9,518 nucleotides of DNA from assembly GCF_023229105.1 (NCBI RefSeq), contig NZ_JALNZY010000075.1, forward strand, positions 1 through 9,518, written 5' to 3'. The notes beneath the pieces were generated by a model. The model did not search any database, was not told the DNA's origin, and worked only from the letters and a program-made list of their open reading frames with translations. Shown in pieces: positions 5,611 through 9,518 of the stretch. Numbering within the stretch: position 1 is the first letter of the stretch; each line of letters starts with the position of its first letter. The stretch is from Sulfurimonas sp. (GTDB lineage: Bacteria; Campylobacterota; Campylobacteria; Campylobacterales; Sulfurimonadaceae). The position numbers and the translations under genes are program-made.

Positions 5611-6093
5611 CTATATTATCTTCCCTTCATCTTTTGCTATTTGCGATTCTTTCTCATGCAGGGTTTCATCTTTTAGAGTTTGTAAAAACTCTATCATATT
5701 TTCTTGGTATGAGATAACATCTCTGTCATGTGAAAGCAAAAGCAGCTCTTTTAGCGGTTCAATATCTATTTTTTTGGCATATCTTGGCATAAGCTTTAAC
5801 TCTTTTTGAATATTTAAAACAAGAGTATCAATATCTAAGCCGTTGTTTTCTCTTACTTTTTTAACAAGCTCTTTAGTGTTTAACATCAAAAGATTTGCTC
5901 TTTCGTCATCATTTATATATATATTCATGCCAATTTTTTTAATAATTAAGAAGTCATCTTCTTTTATATTTTCATTGGCGCAGAGGATAAGTGCAAGGAG
6001 CTTTGCACGAAATTCTAAGGAGTTATGGTTATAAACAAACAGTTCACGGAATGCATTAAATAAGTAGTGTTTTATCTTAGAAGCGAGCTGCAT
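5611..6093 (-). CDS. Hypothetical all-helical protein, TerB-like
   Basis: I do not recognise this gene by name. The 160-residue product has no signal peptide or membrane segment and should be almost entirely alpha-helical and cytoplasmic. It appears to contain two related halves: LLALILCANENIKEDDFLIIKKIG (about 32-55) followed by DDERANLLML, and later LKELLLLSHD..(about 114-123) followed by QENMIEFLQTL (129-139). This spacing, two helix-acidic turn-helix units about 80 residues apart, is reminiscent of TerB/DjlA-like domains, although the usual aDG...E metal-ligand pattern is not well kept. The ATG has AAGG 7 nt upstream and a strong extended -10 (TGGTATAAT, 6122-6130 on this strand) about 30 nt upstream. 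It is transcribed divergently from yebC and converges on the TtcA-like gene with a 3-nt gap. Function is unknown and the TerB similarity is an impression from pattern. Confidence 0.75.
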   Translation of the reverse strand: MQLASKIKHYLFNAFRELFVYNHNSLEFRAKLLALILCANENIKEDDFLIIKKIGMNIYINDDERANLLMLNTKELVKKVRENNGLDIDTLVLNIQKELKLMPRYAKKIDIEPLKELLLLSHDRDVISYQENMIEFLQTLKDETLHEKESQIAKDEGKII

Positions 6094-6121
6094 TTAAATA
6101 CCTTGTATAATTTAATTAGCT

Positions 6122-6130
6122 ATTATACCA
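6122..6130 (-). promoter_or_regulatory. Extended -10 promoter for the hypothetical gene
   Basis: On the minus strand this reads TGGTATAAT, a perfect TGn-extended -10 with hexamer TATAAT. Transcription would start about 20-25 nt before the hypothetical gene's ATG, giving a short leader that contains its AAGG ribosome-binding site. It forms part of the left arm of the 14-bp inverted repeat. Confidence 0.6.
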
Positions 6131-6178
6131 AATCAACTCCCTGATGCGTTGCATAATGTACGTATGCTTAGGTGGATT

Positions 6179-6187
6179 TGGTATAAT
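6179..6187 (+). promoter_or_regulatory. Extended -10 promoter for yebC
   Basis: TGGTATAAT is a perfect TGn-extended -10 (hexamer 6182-6187), placed to start transcription about 57 nt before the yebC ATG. It forms part of the right arm of the 14-bp inverted repeat and mirrors the minus-strand promoter. The leader between it and yebC is very AT-rich with no obvious structure. Confidence 0.6.
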
Positions 6188-6250
6188 ACACTTTTGATTT
6201 TATAATCAATATAAATAGAAATAGTATATAAAAAATATGAGGAAAAGAAG

Positions 6251-6961
6251 ATGGGAAGAGCCTTTGAGTACAGAAAAGCATCAAAATTAAAAAGATGGGG
6301 GGCCATGTCAAAATTGTTTCCAAAACTTGGAAAGATTATTACAATGGCTGCAAAAGAGGGTGGATGTGACCCTGATATGAACGCAAGACTTCGTACAGCA
6401 ATTATTAATGCAAAAGCTGAAAATATGCCAAAAGACAATATTGAAGCAGCAATAAAAAGAGCAACGGCAAAAGATACTGCAAGTATGCTTGAGGTTAGTT
6501 TTGAGGGAAAAATCGCACATGGAGTACAACTCTTTATAGAGTGTATGACGGACAATAATACAAGAACGGTTGCAAATATAAAAAATATACTCACAAAACA
6601 TGGTGGAGAGATGCTTATAAAAGGTTCTTTAGAGTTTATGTTTGATAGAAAAGCGCTGTTTGAATTTCCTCTAAAAGATGACATGGATTTAGAGGAACTT
6701 GAGCTGGAGTTAATTGATGCAGGACTAGAGGAGATAGAAGCAGAAGATGGTGTTGTTATCGTTAGCGGTGATTACACAAGCTTTGGCGCACTAAATAGCG
6801 CTCTAGAGAGTATGGGCATTGAGATTACAAAAGCAAATTTGGAAAGAATGTCAAACTCCCCGATTACAATCACACAAGAGCAGCAAACGAGTATAGATAA
6901 GATTTTAGATAAGTTAGAAGATGATGAGGATGTTCAAAAAATATTTACAAATATAGCGTAA
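6251..6961 (+). CDS. yebC: YebC/PmpR/TACO1-family protein
   Basis: YebC-family proteins were long annotated as DNA-binding transcriptional regulators. More recent work on bacterial and mitochondrial (TACO1) members points to a ribosome-associated role relieving stalls at proline-rich sequences. The 236-residue protein shows the conserved N-terminal helical domain (MGRAFEYRKASKLKRWGAMS, then LFPKLGKII), the block around NARLRTAIINAKAENMPKDNIEAAIKRA (44-71), and ECMTDN.NRT-like text (97-105) followed by KHGGEM..KGSLEFMF (116-131). The usual YEGYGPGG or FEGYAPGG loop reads FEGKIAHG here (84-91), so two glycine/proline positions are changed. The start is supported by GAGG 8 nt upstream and by the typical MGRAFE beginning. 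It is transcribed from its own promoter, divergent from the hypothetical gene and convergent with gspF, 45 nt away, with only a 5-bp stem between. Confidence 0.93.
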   Translation: MGRAFEYRKASKLKRWGAMSKLFPKLGKIITMAAKEGGCDPDMNARLRTAIINAKAENMPKDNIEAAIKRATAKDTASMLEVSFEGKIAHGVQLFIECMTDNNTRTVANIKNILTKHGGEMLIKGSLEFMFDRKALFEFPLKDDMDLEELELELIDAGLEEIEAEDGVVIVSGDYTSFGALNSALESMGIEITKANLERMSNSPITITQEQQTSIDKILDKLEDDEDVQKIFTNIA

Positions 6962-7006
6962 TGAATGTTCTAATAAAAGAGGCTTACAGAGGGAGTAGAA
7001 TTTCTT

Positions 7007-8254
7007 CTATTTGCCACCTGTAACAGCATTACCCATATCCCACATCGGCAGAAAGATTCCAAGTGCAAGTAAGAGAATCATAGAAGCTAGAATAAATAAC
7101 ATGATAGGCTCGATTGCTTCTGAGAGCCCGTCAATAATTGCATCAAATCTCATCTTGTAATATTCTGCTACTTTTTTTATCATAGTATCTAGTGTGCCGC
7201 TCTCTTCGCCCGCACTAATCATTTGAATAATCATATTTTCAAATAGTTTTGTGTCTGCTAGACCTTCATTTAATGCGGCACCCTTTTCAACTGATGTTCT
7301 TACTGATGAAAGTTTTGCTTTTAGCGGAAGATTGTCTATCATAGATATTGAAGTATCAAGAGCTTCAGCTATAGGAATACCTGCACGAACCAGTTCTGAA
7401 AATACAAGTGTAAAACGATTAAGCGTCGCAAACATGATGATTTTTTTTATTAGATATGTTTTTAGTAAAACTTTATGCCAGCCAAACCTAATATCTTTGT
7501 TATTATTGATTAAATATTTAAATATTACAAATGATATAATCAAAATAGCAAGTACGTATAGTCCGTAATTGTTAAAAAGATGCTCTAGCTTTAGTAGGAT
7601 GAGTGTTGGTAGCGGTAACTCGGCATTTAACTTTTCAAACATTGTTTTAAAATTAGGAACAACATAAGATATTAAAATGGTAAAAGCAACAGCCATGGCA
7701 ACCATTACATTTCTAGGGTATGCCATCGCTTTTTTGAACTTTACTACATTAGCTCGAATCTCTTCTAGCATGTCAGCAAGAGAGTAGAGTGCATCATCAA
7801 GGTTACCTGTTTTTTCACCTAGCTGAACCATTGCAATAGCTAAGTTGCCAAGCTCAAAACGAAAATTTTCCATTGATTTTGAGAGGGAGCGACCTGAGTT
7901 AATATCTTCTGCAAGCTTACTAAAAACCAATTTTAAATTTTTTTCTTGCGTGGATTTTGCAATTTCATTCAGCGAATCATAGATAGAGATGCCGGCATTA
8001 GTCATAACTGCCAATTGTCTAATCGATGCAATAAGAGCATCAGGTTTAATCTTTCTTTTCTTAATATTGCTAAAAAGATTATCCTTAAGCCTTTTTAATT
8101 GAACCTCTAGCGGTTCTTCTGCTTCAGCAATTTTTATTAAAATTCCTGAGTATTTTAGTTTGGTTAGCTCATTAGCATGTTTTCTATCTTCAGCATACAT
8201 TCCAATCTGCTCTTTTTTACCTTTTATCAGGATAGTTGCTACAAAGTACTTCAT
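7007..8254 (-). CDS. gspF: Type II secretion / type IV pilus inner-membrane platform protein
   Basis: GspF/PilC-family proteins form the polytopic inner-membrane platform on which pseudopilin subunits are assembled, working with the cytoplasmic ATPase encoded next door. The 415-residue length is normal. There are two related T2SF domains: the first around IRQLAVMTNAGISIYDSL (78-95) with LGEKTGNLDDAL (145-156), the second around RFTLVFSELVRAGIPIAEAL (280-299) with SAGEESGTLD (347-356). Three hydrophobic segments fit the family topology: about 181-202 after the conserved AYP, 229-249, and 381-404. The ATG overlaps the upstream ATPase stop by one base (TAATG), with AAGGGTGG as ribosome-binding site inside the end of that gene, so the two are translationally coupled. 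Whether the machine is a secreton, an MSHA-like pilus or a type IV pilus cannot be decided without the neighbouring pseudopilin genes. Confidence 0.92.
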   Translation of the reverse strand: MKYFVATILIKGKKEQIGMYAEDRKHANELTKLKYSGILIKIAEAEEPLEVQLKRLKDNLFSNIKKRKIKPDALIASIRQLAVMTNAGISIYDSLNEIAKSTQEKNLKLVFSKLAEDINSGRSLSKSMENFRFELGNLAIAMVQLGEKTGNLDDALYSLADMLEEIRANVVKFKKAMAYPRNVMVAMAVAFTILISYVVPNFKTMFEKLNAELPLPTLILLKLEHLFNNYGLYVLAILIISFVIFKYLINNNKDIRFGWHKVLLKTYLIKKIIMFATLNRFTLVFSELVRAGIPIAEALDTSISMIDNLPLKAKLSSVRTSVEKGAALNEGLADTKLFENMIIQMISAGEESGTLDTMIKKVAEYYKMRFDAIIDGLSEAIEPIMLFILASMILLLALGIFLPMWDMGNAVTGGK

Positions 8255-9518
8255 TATTTTGCCACCCTTAAAACCTCTTCTAAACTTGTGATGCCATCAA
8301 GAGCTTTATTGATGCCGTTTTCAAGTAGTCCTACAAAGCCATCTTCAAGAGCTTGAGCATGCAGCGCCTCAATAGATGCACCTTTTGCAATTAGAGATGT
8401 TATTTTTTCATTGACGATTAAAACCTCGCAAATCATCTCTCTTCCCATGTATCCAGTGGCATTACACTCTTTGCAGCCAACTCCTGTATAAAACTTACTA
8501 TTTTCCGGCACAAGGTGTCTTATCTCCTCTATACCTGCTGCTGAAATTTTTTCCTCAACTTTACAGTTTTTACATATTTTTCTTACAAGTCTTTGCGCTT
8601 GTATTGCAACTAAAGAGCCACTGATGAGATAGGAAGGAACTCCCATATCTATCATACGAGTAATCGCACTAATAGAGTCGTTTGTATGAAGAGTAGAGAT
8701 AACTAAGTGTCCTGTTAGTGCAGCTTTTATAGCTATTTCAAGTGTTTCTGAGTCACGAATCTCACCAATCATAATTTTATCGGGATCTTGTCTAAGTATA
8801 GATCTAAGAGCAGCAGCAAAGGTAAGACCGACTTTTGGGTTTACTTGAACTTGCTGAATAAGATTCATTCTGTACTCAACAGGATCTTCAACCGTAATAA
8901 CCTTATCTTCAACATTTCTAAGCTCGTTTAAGGCACCGTACAGCGTTGTTGTTTTACCGCTTCCTGTTGGACCGGTAACGAGTATGATGCCATAAGGCGT
9001 TTTAAGTGCTTTTATAAATTTATTATAACTAATGCTGTCCATTCCGGCATCTTCAAGTTTTACGAGAGCTTTTTGTTTGTCAAGAACCCTCATAACTATG
9101 GATTCGCCATACAATATAGGGAGAGTAGATATACGAAAGTCATACTCTTTTGATCCTACTAGTGTGGAGAACCTGCCATCTTGAGGTTTTCTTTTCTCGG
9201 CTATGTCAAGATTAGAGAGAAGTTTCAACCTTGATGCTAGAGGGGGATAGATATCTTTTTCAAAAATAAATATTTCTGTCAATTTTCCATCTATTCTTGT
9301 TCGTACTACGCAGTTTTTTTCTGTGGGTTCAATATGTACATCGCTGGCACGATTTTTAATACAAGAGTTTAGTATAACATCAATCAGAAGTAATATAGAA
9401 GAAGCTTCTTGTTGCTCATCTATAGAGCTTATCGAGTTTAGTTCCTCCCTAATCTTTTTCACAAGACCTTTTACGCTATCTTTTATCTCAACTTTAAATA
9501 GATATGATTGAATCTGTT
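8254..9518 (-). CDS. gspE: GspE/PilB-type secretion ATPase (5'-truncated by window)
   Basis: This is the hexameric cytoplasmic ATPase that powers pseudopilus or pilus assembly through the adjacent GspF/PilC platform. The reading frame is open to the right edge without a stop, giving at least 420 visible residues. The GTG at 9462 is therefore probably internal, and the true start and N-terminal MshEN/GspE domain lie outside. Visible features, numbered from that GTG codon, are RASDVHIEP (38-46), Walker A GPTGSGKT (164-171), Asp box VITVEDPVEYR (188-198), Walker B RQDPDKIMIGEIRD (224-237) and His box LTGHLVISTLHTND (249-262). A zinc-binding tetracysteine (Cys297, Cys300, Cys330, Cys333) precedes GYMGREMICEVL. 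The Cys4 domain is characteristic of GspE/PilB ATPases and argues against the retraction ATPase PilT. The stop overlaps the gspF start. Choosing between GspE, MshE and PilB needs the N-terminus and neighbours. Confidence 0.93.
   Translation of the reverse strand, partial: QIQSYLFKVEIKDSVKGLVKKIREELNSISSIDEQQEASSILLLIDVILNSCIKNRASDVHIEPTEKNCVVRTRIDGKLTEIFIFEKDIYPPLASRLKLLSNLDIAEKRKPQDGRFSTLVGSKEYDFRISTLPILYGESIVMRVLDKQKALVKLEDAGMDSISYNKFIKALKTPYGIILVTGPTGSGKTTTLYGALNELRNVEDKVITVEDPVEYRMNLIQQVQVNPKVGLTFAAALRSILRQDPDKIMIGEIRDSETLEIAIKAALTGHLVISTLHTNDSISAITRMIDMGVPSYLISGSLVAIQAQRLVRKICKNCKVEEKISAAGIEEIRHLVPENSKFYTGVGCKECNATGYMGREMICEVLIVNEKITSLIAKGASIEALHAQALEDGFVGLLENGINKALDGITSLEEVLRVAK

Larger units (their letters stand above)
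6121..6188. repeat. 14-bp perfect inverted repeat around divergent promoters
   Basis: TATTATACCAAATC (6121-6134) and GATTTGGTATAATA (6175-6188) are exact reverse complements bounding a 68-bp unit. Each arm contains an outward-facing extended -10. The 40-bp centre has a further GCATA (6151-6155) / TATGC (6163-6167) inverted repeat around a 7-nt loop. The unit could be a symmetric divergent promoter, or a miniature inverted-repeat element whose ends carry promoters. The arms begin and end in TA, the target of Tc1/IS630-type elements, but no longer target duplication can be seen. Confidence 0.6.

Noticed and set aside
5582..6034. Plus-strand open frames of 75 and 63 codons opposite the hypothetical gene
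   Set aside because: They are antisense to a gene with a good ribosome-binding site and promoter, and read as Ser/Phe-rich shadow frames.
6133..6684. 183-codon open frame on the minus strand opposite yebC
   Set aside because: It lies antisense to a well-supported YebC gene, has a Ser/Phe/Ile-rich composition typical of a reversed coding frame, and matches no family I recognise.

Overview
The window looks like chromosomal DNA from a campylobacterotan (epsilonproteobacterial) organism, probably a free-living Sulfurimonas-like bacterium. The DNA is AT-rich. The order tolB-pal-cpoB-slyD-(regulator)-fabD-mtnN-ttcA-like closely resembles the tolB to PP-loop ATPase block I recall from Campylobacter jejuni. 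Several proteins also carry lineage-typical sequence, such as the Pal C-terminus and the SFFSRMRRG segment of the TtcA-like protein. The genus assignment is inference.

Left block, plus strand (1-3918). The tail of tolB is followed by pal and cpoB, the outer-membrane end of the Tol-Pal envelope system. After a small hairpin and a probable new promoter come slyD (metal-binding peptidyl-prolyl isomerase), an unnamed protein that looks like a shrunken NtrC-type regulator with a Fis helix-turn-helix, and fabD (malonyl-CoA:ACP transacylase). The last three are tightly packed and probably co-transcribed.

Middle block (3919-6961). mtnN encodes the MTA/SAH nucleosidase, which in this phylum often also acts in the futalosine menaquinone route. 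A TtcA-like PP-loop tRNA-thiolation protein follows after an intergenic stretch with three small inverted repeats. A minus-strand gene for a helical, TerB-like hypothetical protein converges on it with only 3 nt between the stop codons. This gene and yebC are divergent. Their shared control region carries a perfect 14-bp inverted repeat, each arm of which contains an outward-facing extended -10 promoter.

Right block, minus strand (7007-9518). gspF- and gspE-type genes encode the inner-membrane platform and the hexameric ATPase of a type II secretion or type IV pilus machine. They overlap by one base (TAATG). The ATPase gene runs off the right edge, so its start is not visible.

No RNA genes, CRISPR arrays, complete insertion sequences or phage genes were seen, and no gene-free stretch exceeds about 160 bases. 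Most of the window is housekeeping. The items most worth checking are the degenerate NtrC-like protein, the cysteine loss in the TtcA-like protein, and the symmetric divergent promoter or possible miniature element at 6121-6188.
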